Below are positions 44,568 to 54,164 of a DNA stretch of 64,000 nt, in pieces; the first letter of the stretch is position 1; each line of letters opens with the position of its first letter. Source of the DNA: Calditrichia bacterium (GTDB taxonomy: Bacteria > Calditrichota > Calditrichia > Calditrichales > J004); NCBI GenBank assembly GCA_020635035.1, contig JACKAO010000006.1, forward strand, positions 124,001-188,000. Direction: 5' to 3'. Made by a program: the position numbers and the translations under genes. The notes beneath the pieces are model-generated. The model did not search any database. It was not told the origin of the DNA and saw only the letters and a list, made by a program, of their open reading frames with translations.

Positions 44568-46064
44568 TTGGAAGACTATAATCAACTCATTGAAATTCGT
44601 AAAGAAAAAATAGAAAAACTCCGTGAAACAGGAGTTAATCCATTTCCTTATATGTTTGACAGATCTCACATGACCGCTGATGTAAAACATGATTTTGAAA
44701 ATCTGGAAGGTCAGGATGTTTCAGTTGCAGGAAGAATAATGGCGGTCAGGGTTATGGGTAAAGCATCATTTTGTCACATCCAGGATATGCAGGGGAGATT
44801 GCAGCTGTATATCCAAAGAGATGCTATTGGTGAAGAAACCTATACCATGTTTAAAACGCTGGACATTGGCGACCATATTGGTGTTTCGGGGACAGTTAAA
44901 AAAACTAAAACAGGTGAAATCTCGGTATTTGCAAATTCTCTTGAGCTGCTTGCAAAATCGATACGGCCGTTGCCAATAGCTAAAGAAAAAGAAGAAGATG
45001 GTAAAAAAGTTATTTATGACCAATTCTCCGATATTGAATTGCGCTACAGGCACAGATATACTGACCTTGTGGTTAATCCGGAAGTAAGAGATGTTTTTAT
45101 TAAAAGAAGCAAAATCATCACCGCTATGCGTGAATTTTTGAATGATAATGAATTTCTTGAAGTTGAAACGCCTGTTCTGCAACCCATTTATGGCGGGGCA
45201 GCTGCCAGGCCATTCAAAACACACCACAATACCCTGGATACAACTTTATATCTGCGTATCGCCAACGAATTGTATCTAAAAAGATTAATCGTCGGTGGAT
45301 TTGATCGCGTATATGAGTTCGCGAAGGATTTCCGAAATGAAGGAATGGATCGCTTCCACAATCCTGAGTTTACCCAGGTAGAGCTTTATGTAGCCTACAA
45401 AGATTATAACTGGATGATGGATTTTGTTGAGAAGATGTTTAATCATATAGCTCAGAAAGTCCATGGAAGCAGTGTCATCCATTTTAATAACCATGAAATT
45501 GATCTTTCCGGGAAGTGGCGCAGACTACCAATCTTAGATGCTGTAAAAGAATATACAGGTGTCGATGTGAGTCACATGGATGAAGAAAAACTTAGAAAAG
45601 CAGCTAAGGAAATGCATCTTGAAATCACACCGGATATGGGTCCCGGTAAAATTATAGATGAAATTTTTGGAGAGTTTGTTGAACCAAAATTAATTCAGCC
45701 TACGTTTATTATTGACCATCCGGTTGAAATGTCACCACTTGCCAAAAAGCACCGCAGTAATCCAAAGCTGGTGGAACGGTTTGAGCCGATTATTGGCGGT
45801 AAAGAAGTTGGGAATGCCTTTAGTGAACTTAATGATCCGTTGGATCAGCGTGAACGTTTTATGGCACAAATGGATCTTAAGAACCGGGGTGATGAAGAAG
45901 CCCAGGTTCTGGATGAAGATTTCCTGCATGCACTTGAGATCGGGATGCCCCCAACAGCAGGGCTGGGTGTAGGAATTGATCGTTTAACTATGCTCTTAAC
46001 AAATCAATCAAGTATCCGCGATGTAATATTTTTCCCGCAGATGCGACCGGAAAAACACAGCTGA
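44568..46064 (+). CDS. lysS: Lysyl-tRNA synthetase (class II)
   Basis: 498 residues. Charges tRNA-Lys. N-terminal OB-fold anticodon domain (VAGRIMAVRVMGKASFCHIQD), then the class II core: motif 1 (ITAMREFLNDNEFLEVETPVLQ), motif 2 (FRNEGMDRFHNPEFTQVE) and motif 3 (GLGVGIDRLTMLL). The start is TTG at 44568, supported by AGGAG 8 bases upstream and no better ATG. Its stop overlaps the start of the Lol permease (TGATG). Confidence 0.96.
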   Translation: MEDYNQLIEIRKEKIEKLRETGVNPFPYMFDRSHMTADVKHDFENLEGQDVSVAGRIMAVRVMGKASFCHIQDMQGRLQLYIQRDAIGEETYTMFKTLDIGDHIGVSGTVKKTKTGEISVFANSLELLAKSIRPLPIAKEKEEDGKKVIYDQFSDIELRYRHRYTDLVVNPEVRDVFIKRSKIITAMREFLNDNEFLEVETPVLQPIYGGAAARPFKTHHNTLDTTLYLRIANELYLKRLIVGGFDRVYEFAKDFRNEGMDRFHNPEFTQVELYVAYKDYNWMMDFVEKMFNHIAQKVHGSSVIHFNNHEIDLSGKWRRLPILDAVKEYTGVDVSHMDEEKLRKAAKEMHLEITPDMGPGKIIDEIFGEFVEPKLIQPTFIIDHPVEMSPLAKKHRSNPKLVERFEPIIGGKEVGNAFSELNDPLDQRERFMAQMDLKNRGDEEAQVLDEDFLHALEIGMPPTAGLGVGIDRLTMLLTNQSSIRDVIFFPQMRPEKHS

Positions 46065-47296
46065 TGTCATTTGAATATTTTATAGCAAAACGCTACTTCG
46101 GAGCCAAACGGAAGACAGGCTTTATTTCTATTATCACTTATGTATCGATAGCAGGGATCATGATTGGTGTTACTGCGCTGATCCTTGTTCTGAGTGTTAT
46201 GAACGGTTTTGAGCAGGAAGTGCGCACGCGACTGATAGGCGCTGATGCACACCTGCGTATCAGGAAATATTTTACAGAACCTATTGCTCAACCGGATTCA
46301 CTTATAAAAATCATTAAAAAGAATGAACATGTCATTGGTGTTTCGCCTGCCATCTCTGAAGAAAGCATGATTAAATCGCAATCAACTCAGCGTCCTGCTG
46401 TAATTAAAGCGATTGATATAGCCACGGCAGACCAGGTAACTGAGATTTCCAATAAAATGGTGCTGGGAAACCTGGATTTTTCAGAAAAAATTATTAACGG
46501 ACGCAGGCTGCATGGAATTGTCCTGGGACGCTATCTGGCAGATGCACTAATGGCGTTGAATCCCGGGGATATCGTTTCCGTGTGGGCAATGCCCAAAGAA
46601 GGCGGTATTTTCTCACAACCCAAAATCATGCAGTTTTATGTTGCCGGTCTGGTGGAATTCGGATACTACGAGTATGATAAAATCCTGGCGTACATTTCAA
46701 TCGAAGATGCTCAGCAGCTTTTTGATATGAATGGTGTTTCATGGATCGAGCTGAGCCTGGATGATTATCAGAAAGCCGATATTGTCGGGAAGGAAATCAG
46801 CCGGGAACTTGGTTATCCCTATACATCGCAAACCTGGTTTGAACGGCATAAATCGCTGTTTTCCTGGATGGAAATTGAAAAATGGCTGGCATTTATCATT
46901 CTCAGTCTGATAATTATGGTCGCTGCATTTAATATTGTCAGCTCGCTGGTTATGGTGGTAATGGACAAAACGCGTGAAATAGGAATTCTTAAATCGATGG
47001 GAGCGACATCAAAAAGTATCATGCGAATTTTTATGTTCGAAGGTATGCTTGTGGGAGTTATCGGGACGGCTTTGGGATGCGCAATCGGCTATGTGGTTGC
47101 CTTTTTGCAAATCCAGTTTGATCTGATCCCGTTACCATCGGATGTTTACCTGATCAATTCTTTCCCGGTAGAGCTGCAGTGGATTGATTTTGTCTCCATC
47201 GCCAGCATGTCTATCTTTTTAAGTTTTGTCTCATCGGTTTACCCTGCATATAAAGCATCGAAACTTGTACCTGTGGAAGCGATCCGTTATGAATAA
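46064..47296 (+). CDS. lolC: LolC/LolE-type lipoprotein-release permease
   Basis: 410 residues. An N-terminal helix with the family start FIAKRYFGAKRKTGFISIIT and GVTALILVLSVMNGFEQEVR, a ~220-residue periplasmic MacB-PCD-like domain, and three C-terminal helices with KTREIGILKSMGATSKSIM and the terminal PVEAIRYE. Together with LolD it extracts outer membrane lipoproteins from the inner membrane. Only one permease gene is present, so it probably acts as a homodimer (LolF-like). Overlaps lolD by 8 bases. Confidence 0.93.
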   Translation: MSFEYFIAKRYFGAKRKTGFISIITYVSIAGIMIGVTALILVLSVMNGFEQEVRTRLIGADAHLRIRKYFTEPIAQPDSLIKIIKKNEHVIGVSPAISEESMIKSQSTQRPAVIKAIDIATADQVTEISNKMVLGNLDFSEKIINGRRLHGIVLGRYLADALMALNPGDIVSVWAMPKEGGIFSQPKIMQFYVAGLVEFGYYEYDKILAYISIEDAQQLFDMNGVSWIELSLDDYQKADIVGKEISRELGYPYTSQTWFERHKSLFSWMEIEKWLAFIILSLIIMVAAFNIVSSLVMVVMDKTREIGILKSMGATSKSIMRIFMFEGMLVGVIGTALGCAIGYVVAFLQIQFDLIPLPSDVYLINSFPVELQWIDFVSIASMSIFLSFVSSVYPAYKASKLVPVEAIRYE

Positions 47297-47990
47297 TATA
47301 TCCGAATTTGCCATACAGGTGCGGAATCTGCACAAAAGTTATAAAAACGGCCCGCAAAATGTTGATGTTATAAAAGGGCTGGATCTTGAAATCAAAAGCA
47401 GTGAAGTTGCTATCATCATGGGACCTTCCGGTGTTGGAAAAAGCACTTTGCTGCATGTACTGGGTTTGCTGGATACGCCCGATTCCGGTGAAATGATTAT
47501 CGGTGGTGAAAATATCTCAAGCCTTGATGAAAACAACCTGGCACGCTTAAGAAACAGGACAATCGGTTTTGTATTTCAGTTTCATCACCTGTTACCTGAA
47601 TTCAGCGCACTGGAGAATGTCTTAATCCCGACAATGATGTATAAATCGGATCCGAAAGAATCGCGGGAATACGCAAAACATTTATTAGACCTTGTCGGAC
47701 TTTCACACCGGCTTGAACATAAACCGCGAGAACTTTCCGGCGGCGAACAGCAGCGCGTGGCTGTCGCCCGGGCAATTATCAATAAGCCCCGGATCGTCCT
47801 TGCAGATGAACCTACAGGGAATCTTGATAAGCGTAATGGCGAATCACTTTACAATCTCCTGTTAAAACTTAACAAAGAGTTTAACTTAACATTACTGATT
47901 GTTACCCATAACGAACACATGACGGCAAACGCCAGCCGTTTGATTGAACTTGAAGACGGAAAGATTGTCGGACAGAAAATTTCGTCGTAA
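47289..47990 (+). CDS. lolD: Lipoprotein-release ABC transporter ATPase LolD
   Basis: 233 residues from the ATG at 47289; the frame extends upstream to 47226 but that would lie in the permease. ATPase of the Lol complex: Walker A GPSGVGKST, Q-loop FQFHHLLPEF, signature LSGGEQQRVAVARA, Walker B IVLADEPTGNLD and H-loop VTHN. The 8-base overlap with the permease shows coupling. recG follows after 15 bases. Confidence 0.95.
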   Translation: MNNISEFAIQVRNLHKSYKNGPQNVDVIKGLDLEIKSSEVAIIMGPSGVGKSTLLHVLGLLDTPDSGEMIIGGENISSLDENNLARLRNRTIGFVFQFHHLLPEFSALENVLIPTMMYKSDPKESREYAKHLLDLVGLSHRLEHKPRELSGGEQQRVAVARAIINKPRIVLADEPTGNLDKRNGESLYNLLLKLNKEFNLTLLIVTHNEHMTANASRLIELEDGKIVGQKISS

Positions 47991-48005
47991 AAGCAGCCCA
48001 ACTCC

Positions 48006-50102
48006 ATGGCAGATTCCAATCCAAACACATTTGAACTGCAATATCTTAAAGGTATTGGACCAAAGCGTGCACAAATTATGGAAGATGCCGGTCTTAAATC
48101 TGTTAAAGATCTTCTAAGTTATTTTCCGCGGCGCTATGTAGACCGCAGCAACATTGTTCCCCTGAATAAATTACAGGATGAGCAGGAAGTCACTGTTATT
48201 GGCCGGGTTGAAGCGACGGGTGTAAGACGCGGTCGCAGGCCTATGTTTTACATTACAATAACGGATGGCAAGGGACTGCTGGAAGGCATCTGGTTCAATT
48301 CGGTTTCGTACTTTACAAAAATCTTCAAGATTGGTGAATGGGTCGCGCTTTCCGGTAAATTATCCTATTATCATGGTTACCAGCTTACCCACCCGGATTA
48401 TGACAAGCTTGGTGATGGTGATTTTGAAAGCATGCAGAACACCGGACGCATCATTCCATTCTATTCAATTTCTGAAACTCTGAAAAAAGCCGGGATTAAC
48501 TCCAATACATTCCGTAAGATTTTTACCCAGATCTTTGAAAAATTTCCCCATTTTTACAGCGAGTATCTGCCTGAAAGCATTAAAAATTCTTATAGATTTA
48601 CGGAACTGAACCAGGCTTACAGGGAGATGCATCTGCCATCAGACCAGGACTTGTTAAAATATTCGATCGGTCGTTTTATTTACGAAGAATTTTTCTTTTT
48701 ACAGCTATTATTCGCGCTGCAAAGAAAACACATGCAGGAAAAGCCCAAAGGTATAGCGTTTGTTAAAGGCAGTCCTTTGCTTGAGGCACTTTATAAAGTT
48801 TTACCTTTTGAGATGACTGCTGCTCAGAAAAAAGTAGTGCGTGAAATTCGTAAAGATATGAAAAGTGATGCGCCGATGAACAGGCTGCTGCAAGGTGATG
48901 TAGGAGCAGGTAAGACGCTGGTGGCAATCATGGCAGCACTCATTTGTATCGATAACGGTTATCAGGCGGCTTTGATGGTACCAACGGAAATACTTGCCGA
49001 GCAGCATTTTTCAAATTTAGGACGCCTGCTAAATCCCCTTGGGGTGGATGTGATGCTGCTGACCGGAAGCAGCAATCCTAAGGAAAGAGAAATAATACTG
49101 GAGAAAATCCGGCAATCGAAAAAATCTGTAATTGTGGGAACACATGCTCTTTTTCAGAATACGGTTGAGTTTACCAATCTTGGTCTTGTGATTATAGACG
49201 AACAACACCGTTTTGGTGTCATGCAGCGTGGTGCTCTTATTTCAAAGGGAGCAGAACCGGATGTTTTGGTTATGACGGCCACACCTATCCCCAGAACGCT
49301 TGCAATGACGGCGTATGGATCGCTGGATGTTTCGATCATAAATGAGTTGCCTGCAAACCGTCTGCCTATCCGTACTGTCTGGCGTTATGACAGCCAAAGC
49401 AGCAAGATTTATGCGTTTCTGAAGGAACGTATCGAACAAGGGGAACAGGTTTTTATTGTGTATCCGCTTGTGGAAGAAAGTGAGAAGATGGATTTGAAGG
49501 CTGCTTCCGAAGGATATGATTTTTTAAGCAGAAAAATATTTCCAGGTTTAGAAATAGGTCTGCTGCATGGACGGATGAAAGCGGAAGAAAAAGATGCAGT
49601 AATGCAGCGTTTTGTAAAAGGCGAAATAAAAATTTTGGTAGCAACAACAGTTATAGAAGTTGGAGTGGATGTGCCCAATGCAACGGTTATGCTTATTGAG
49701 CACAGTGAGCGTTTTGGTCTTGCCCAGCTGCACCAGTTGCGCGGCAGGGTGGGCCGTGGAGCAAAACAATCGTATTGTATTCTCAAAACACCCAATAACG
49801 TGGGGGAGATTGCAACACAGCGCATAAAAATTATGACCGAGACAAATGACGGCTTTGTTATTTCTGAAAAGGACCTGGAAATACGCGGATGGGGTGATTT
49901 TTTTGGTAAAAAACAAAGCGGAACCCCTATATTTAAACTGGCCAACCCAATCCGTGATCATGAAATACTGGAAAAAGCACGGCGGGATGCTTTTATGCTG
50001 GTGGATAATGACCCGCAGCTGCGCAGCCCGGAAAACGCCGGCTTAAGAAGGAAAGTCTCCGAAGAATACAGCGAACGCCTGGCCATGTTTAAAATAAGCT
50101 GA
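48006..50102 (+). CDS. recG: ATP-dependent DNA helicase RecG
   Basis: 698 residues. Remodels stalled replication forks. N-terminal wedge OB-fold (about 60-150, VTVIGRVEATGVRRGRRPMF), then SF2 helicase motifs: I GDVGAGKTLVA, II IIDEQHRFGV, III MTATPIPRTLAMT, V VATTVIEVGVDVPNA and VI QLRGRVGRG; C-terminal FGKKQSGTPIFKLANP matches the family. A possible weak hairpin terminator follows its stop. Confidence 0.96.
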   Translation: MADSNPNTFELQYLKGIGPKRAQIMEDAGLKSVKDLLSYFPRRYVDRSNIVPLNKLQDEQEVTVIGRVEATGVRRGRRPMFYITITDGKGLLEGIWFNSVSYFTKIFKIGEWVALSGKLSYYHGYQLTHPDYDKLGDGDFESMQNTGRIIPFYSISETLKKAGINSNTFRKIFTQIFEKFPHFYSEYLPESIKNSYRFTELNQAYREMHLPSDQDLLKYSIGRFIYEEFFFLQLLFALQRKHMQEKPKGIAFVKGSPLLEALYKVLPFEMTAAQKKVVREIRKDMKSDAPMNRLLQGDVGAGKTLVAIMAALICIDNGYQAALMVPTEILAEQHFSNLGRLLNPLGVDVMLLTGSSNPKEREIILEKIRQSKKSVIVGTHALFQNTVEFTNLGLVIIDEQHRFGVMQRGALISKGAEPDVLVMTATPIPRTLAMTAYGSLDVSIINELPANRLPIRTVWRYDSQSSKIYAFLKERIEQGEQVFIVYPLVEESEKMDLKAASEGYDFLSRKIFPGLEIGLLHGRMKAEEKDAVMQRFVKGEIKILVATTVIEVGVDVPNATVMLIEHSERFGLAQLHQLRGRVGRGAKQSYCILKTPNNVGEIATQRIKIMTETNDGFVISEKDLEIRGWGDFFGKKQSGTPIFKLANPIRDHEILEKARRDAFMLVDNDPQLRSPENAGLRRKVSEEYSERLAMFKIS

Positions 50103-50113
50103 TTAGAAGTTTT

Positions 50114-50132
50114 AGCGTAAAACGCTGTTTTG
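50114..50132 (+). terminator. Weak hairpin downstream of recG
   Basis: AGCGT (50114-50118) pairs with ACGCT (50122-50126) around a 3-base loop, followed by GTTTTGC. The stem is short and the T-run is brief, so confidence is low. Confidence 0.4.
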
Positions 50133-50245
50133 CTGCAAGTTACCGGACAGGCTTCCGGGCTCACAGTATAATTTGATATAAATATTTATTATTAGCTTGT
50201 CCTCCCGGTTAGCGAAGCCACACCGGGATCTCAGTACAGCGTTTT
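50119..50245. repeat. Long-range inverted repeat between recG and the GT2 gene
   Basis: AAAACGCTGT (50119-50128) is the exact reverse complement of ACAGCGTTTT (50236-50245). Between them lie CCGG-rich patches and a smaller hairpin CCCGGT/ACCGGG (near 50205-50228). It may be a degraded mobile or dispersed repeat unit; no transposase is present. Confidence 0.3.
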
Positions 50246-50314
50246 AGAAACATGAAAAACCAGGTGACAAAACACCGGACAAATATCTGTAAACAAAAAG
50301 AAATAAAGGAATTA

Positions 50315-51376
50315 ATGAACGCAAAAATTACCATAGTTATACCGCACTACAACGGCATCGATATTTTAAGAGATTGCCTGGAATCGTTGTATAAAAACAC
50401 ATTTAGCGGTTTTGAAACCATGCTGATTGACAACGGCTCCACGGATGGCAGCCAGGAATTTGTCCGGCAAAATTTTAAACAGGTAAAGCTCATCGAAAAC
50501 AGTGAAAATCGTGGTTACGCCGGGGCCTGCAACCAGGGACTGCAGATGGCCGAATCGCCCTATGTTTTGCTGCTGAATAACGATACGGTTATGCCGGAAA
50601 ACTTTCTGCAGGAAATGACACTTGCCATCGAGAGTGATCAAAAAATTGCAATGGTTCAGCCCAAGATCATATCCATCCAGGATAAAACTATGTTTGACTA
50701 CTCTGGCGGAGCTGGTGGAGAAATTGATATTTTCGGCTATCCTTATGCCCGCGGACGCATCTTTGATGATGTGGAAAAAGATGACAAGCAATATGATGAC
50801 ATGCAAACGGATGTGTTCTGGACATCGGGCTGCGCTTTACTGATCCGCAAAAGTGTTGTGAATGAAATCGGCTTGCTGGATGAAGATTTCTTTGCCCACC
50901 AGGAAGAAATCGATTTGAACTGGCGTGCCCTACTGGCAGGTTACAAGAATGTAGTCACCACAAAAACGTATATTTATCATTATTCCGGTTATACCCTGCG
51001 CAGCGTAAATGCCTATAAAATGTATCTGAATCACCGAAACAACCTGATTATGATGTTAAAAAATTATTCCACCGGCAGGCTGGCTGTGTTGTTTCCATTT
51101 CGATTAGCACTGGAGATGATAACTGTTTTTGCAGATTTGCTTTTATGGGACCGGAAACGCTATGGTGCGGTTTTAAAAGCACTCGGCTATATTTTAAGTC
51201 ATCCTTTGTTTATTTTGCGAAAGCGCCGCCAGGTGCAAAAATTGAGAAAAATAAAAGATACTGAAATAGTTAAAAATATGTATCCGGGCAGCATTGTACT
51301 GGATCATTTTATCCGGAAAAAAACCCCGCTTCAATGCGTGAATAAATACCGCACAAAATCCCCGGTAAAAACATGA
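50315..51376 (+). CDS. Glycosyltransferase family 2 (rhamnosyltransferase-like)
   Basis: 353 residues from the ATG at 50315, which has AAAGGA 5 bases upstream and opens directly with KITIVIPHYNG; a start at 50252 would prepend 21 Lys/Thr-rich residues. GT-A fold: NNDTVMP supplies the DxD-type metal site, DYSGGAGGEIDIFGYPYARGR and FFAHQEEIDLNWRALLAGY are acceptor-side motifs of WbbL-like transferases. The C-terminus carries a hydrophobic stretch (LAVLFPFRLALEMITVF) for membrane association. Sugar donor and acceptor are unknown. Confidence 0.88.
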   Translation: MNAKITIVIPHYNGIDILRDCLESLYKNTFSGFETMLIDNGSTDGSQEFVRQNFKQVKLIENSENRGYAGACNQGLQMAESPYVLLLNNDTVMPENFLQEMTLAIESDQKIAMVQPKIISIQDKTMFDYSGGAGGEIDIFGYPYARGRIFDDVEKDDKQYDDMQTDVFWTSGCALLIRKSVVNEIGLLDEDFFAHQEEIDLNWRALLAGYKNVVTTKTYIYHYSGYTLRSVNAYKMYLNHRNNLIMMLKNYSTGRLAVLFPFRLALEMITVFADLLLWDRKRYGAVLKALGYILSHPLFILRKRRQVQKLRKIKDTEIVKNMYPGSIVLDHFIRKKTPLQCVNKYRTKSPVKT

Positions 51377-51521
51377 AACATTTTGCCGGAATTGATTGTT
51401 GAAAAATCGTTTTTATCCAATGGTTTTATAGAGCAATTAATGTTGATAAACTTGGATATATTCCTTAGTTTTAAAAGCTTTATTCAATTCTACAAACTCA
51501 CATTTTAAGGGAAAATTCTTC

Positions 51522-54164
51522 ATGAGCTGGATCAAAGTGAACAGGATAACAGCTGCCATAGTGTTTGTTTTTACTACAATCGTATATACCCTTACCGTTG
51601 CCCCGACTGTCTCGTTCTGGGATTGCGGCGAATTTATCGCAACAGCATACAAAATGGCTGTACCGCATCCGCCGGGATCGCCATTGTTCTTATTGGTCGG
51701 TCGCGTATTTACCTTGTTTCCTTTTCCGGATGACATAGGTTTGCGCGTAAATATGATTTCTGTATTCTCCAGTTCCATAACTGTGGCATTATTGTACCTT
51801 ATTATTGTACAAATGTTACGGGAATGGAAAGGTACGCTGGAAACACAATCCGACTGGCTTACAGCTATTTTCTCAGGGGTAATCGGTTCCCTTACTTTTG
51901 CCTTTACTCATTCTTTCTGGTTCAACTCTGCTGAAGCTGAAGTTTATGCAGCTTCGATGCTGTTTACGGCATTGCTGATCTGGCTTTCGCTCATCTGGGC
52001 AGAGCGCCACAATCAGGTAAATAATGAAAAATATCTGCTGATGATATCGTATCTAATCGGTCTGGCAATTGCCGTGCATCTGCTTAATGTTCTGGCACTG
52101 CCGTTTGTGGCGATGGTTTATTATTATAAAAAATATGATTTTCACTTAAAGTCATTTTTAATCATGACTGCCATAACAATTGCCGGCATTCTTTTTGTGT
52201 ATCCGGGGATTGTAAAATACCTGCCGCTGGTTGCCGAATTCGGAATGTTCTGGCTATTTGCGGTTTTCGCGATTGTTGGCGGCATTGCCTATTGGGCTGT
52301 TACACAACATCGCCATCTGATCAGCTTTATCATGCTCTCCATTACGCTGATAATGATTGGTTATTCAAGCTATGCAGCCATTTTTATCCGTTCAGGATTA
52401 AATCCGAATATCGATGAAAATGACCCTGAAACCATTGAAGAATTCCTGAAATATATCAACCGCGAACAATATGGTGATCATAGTATTACAGACAGAGCAA
52501 AAGTATGGAAATCAAGTCCCGAATCCCGCAATCGCTACGATTCTGCCAGTGACTTTTTCTGGACATACCAGGTAAATCACATGTATGTAAGATATTTTCT
52601 GTGGCAATTTGTCGGTATGGATGAAGTAAGCGGTCATTGGAATTGGGAATACCTGGGCATACCCCTGCTTATTGGTTTAATCGGGATGGTTTATCATTTC
52701 AGGGGTGATCCGAAGCATGCCCTTGCTGTTCTGGCGTTATTTTTTGCCACCGGTCTTGCCATTATCCTTTATTTGAATCAGCCCGATCCGCAGCCAAGGG
52801 AAAGGGACTATAGCTATGTCGGCAGCTTTTTTGCTTTTGCCATTTGGATTGGTCTTGGCTATGCCGGTATCATTGAAGTGATAAAGGAATCATTGGCAGG
52901 AAAAGCCGAAAAAGTCAAGCAAATTGGTATTCCGGTTTTATCGGCAATCTTTATTGTTTTTCTGGTCGGTTCACCGTTGCAATTGCTCTCAAAAAATTTC
53001 CATTCACATGACCGCAGTGGTAACTACGTCGCCTGGGATTATTCATATAATATTTTAATGTCGTGCGAAAAAGATGGTATCCTTTTTACTAATGGCGATA
53101 ATGATACTTTCCCGTTGTGGTATCTGCAGGAAGTTGAAAATATCCGTACTGATGTGCGCATTGTTAATCTCAGCCTGCTGAATACAGACTGGTATATTCA
53201 ACAGTTAAGAGATATGGAACCGCGTGTTCCTATGCAGATCACAGATGCCATGCTGGAACAGGTTTCACCGATTCAGTGGGAAAAAAGGGAAGTTACTCTA
53301 AAGGTTCCGGATGATGTTTCTACAGAAGCGTTTGAACAGTTTAAATCGGATTTCGGCCCGGTTATTTTAAACAAGCCAAAGGAAATCAAATTTGAAGTTC
53401 CGCCTACTTTGATTGCAGGCAATTACAAACTTTTAAGGACTCAGGATTATATGATCCTTAATATTCTTGCTGCAAATAAATGGAAAAAACCGGTCTACTT
53501 TGCCACGACAGTCCCGCAAAGCAATCTTGTGGGTGGTTTACAGGAATTTATGCGCATGGAAGGACTTGTAATGCGGATCGTTCCGATCAAAGAATGGCGT
53601 TATTCCATTAATAATCTTGAAACAAACCTGCTTGAGAAATACCAGTACCGGCTCAATGATCCGTCAGTTTATTATAACTCCAATATTCTGGCTCTGCTGC
53701 AGAATTACCGGACGGCGTTTATTCAGTTGGGCGATTATTATGCCAACAGCGGTGAAAGCGAAAAGCTGGCAAAAATGATCCAGGCTGAAGCAGATAAGAT
53801 TCCGGCTGAAGTAATTCCCTGGACAGCTTCTGTTTTAAAACACCGCTGGGAAGCCCTGAAAATTGTCGCAGATTCCAGCTATGCTGAAACGGTTTTAAAT
53901 AGTCAGAATGGAAGAGCGTTGTCATCGATCGGACGCAGCATGATGGCTTATCGTAAGTTTGATATGGCTGCTAAGATACTTGAAAAAGCATATAATGAAG
54001 ATCCTGAAAATCCTGAAAATGTAGGTATGCTGGTTCAGGCTTATGAACTGAGTGGAAAACCGGATAAAGCACTGGCGCCCCTTGAAAAATGGGTAGAGCA
54101 GAACCCACAGGATCAGGGTGCAAAGAATATGCTGAATTCAATCCGGCGACGTGCAGAGAAATAA
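51522..54164 (+). CDS. DUF2723 membrane glycosyltransferase-like protein (GT-C) with TPR tail
   Basis: 880 residues. Around 10-13 membrane helices; the family start VYTLTVAPTVSFWDCGEFIATAYKMAVPHPPGSPLF holds the conserved Asp/Glu of DUF2723 (compare the first-loop Asp-Glu of protein O-mannosyltransferases), and QPRERDYSYVGSFFAFAIWIG is a second family landmark. The C-terminal ~150 residues contain TPR-like helices (AAKILEKAYNEDPENPENVG). By fold it should move sugar from a polyprenyl-phosphate donor to a periplasmic acceptor; the substrate is not shown. The following gene starts in the next base after the stop. Confidence 0.85.
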   Translation: MSWIKVNRITAAIVFVFTTIVYTLTVAPTVSFWDCGEFIATAYKMAVPHPPGSPLFLLVGRVFTLFPFPDDIGLRVNMISVFSSSITVALLYLIIVQMLREWKGTLETQSDWLTAIFSGVIGSLTFAFTHSFWFNSAEAEVYAASMLFTALLIWLSLIWAERHNQVNNEKYLLMISYLIGLAIAVHLLNVLALPFVAMVYYYKKYDFHLKSFLIMTAITIAGILFVYPGIVKYLPLVAEFGMFWLFAVFAIVGGIAYWAVTQHRHLISFIMLSITLIMIGYSSYAAIFIRSGLNPNIDENDPETIEEFLKYINREQYGDHSITDRAKVWKSSPESRNRYDSASDFFWTYQVNHMYVRYFLWQFVGMDEVSGHWNWEYLGIPLLIGLIGMVYHFRGDPKHALAVLALFFATGLAIILYLNQPDPQPRERDYSYVGSFFAFAIWIGLGYAGIIEVIKESLAGKAEKVKQIGIPVLSAIFIVFLVGSPLQLLSKNFHSHDRSGNYVAWDYSYNILMSCEKDGILFTNGDNDTFPLWYLQEVENIRTDVRIVNLSLLNTDWYIQQLRDMEPRVPMQITDAMLEQVSPIQWEKREVTLKVPDDVSTEAFEQFKSDFGPVILNKPKEIKFEVPPTLIAGNYKLLRTQDYMILNILAANKWKKPVYFATTVPQSNLVGGLQEFMRMEGLVMRIVPIKEWRYSINNLETNLLEKYQYRLNDPSVYYNSNILALLQNYRTAFIQLGDYYANSGESEKLAKMIQAEADKIPAEVIPWTASVLKHRWEALKIVADSSYAETVLNSQNGRALSSIGRSMMAYRKFDMAAKILEKAYNEDPENPENVGMLVQAYELSGKPDKALAPLEKWVEQNPQDQGAKNMLNSIRRRAEK

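Noticed and set aside
49409..49945. 178-codon frame antisense to recG
   Set aside because: Opposite strand of the recG helicase core with intact motifs; no ribosome binding site or family signature.
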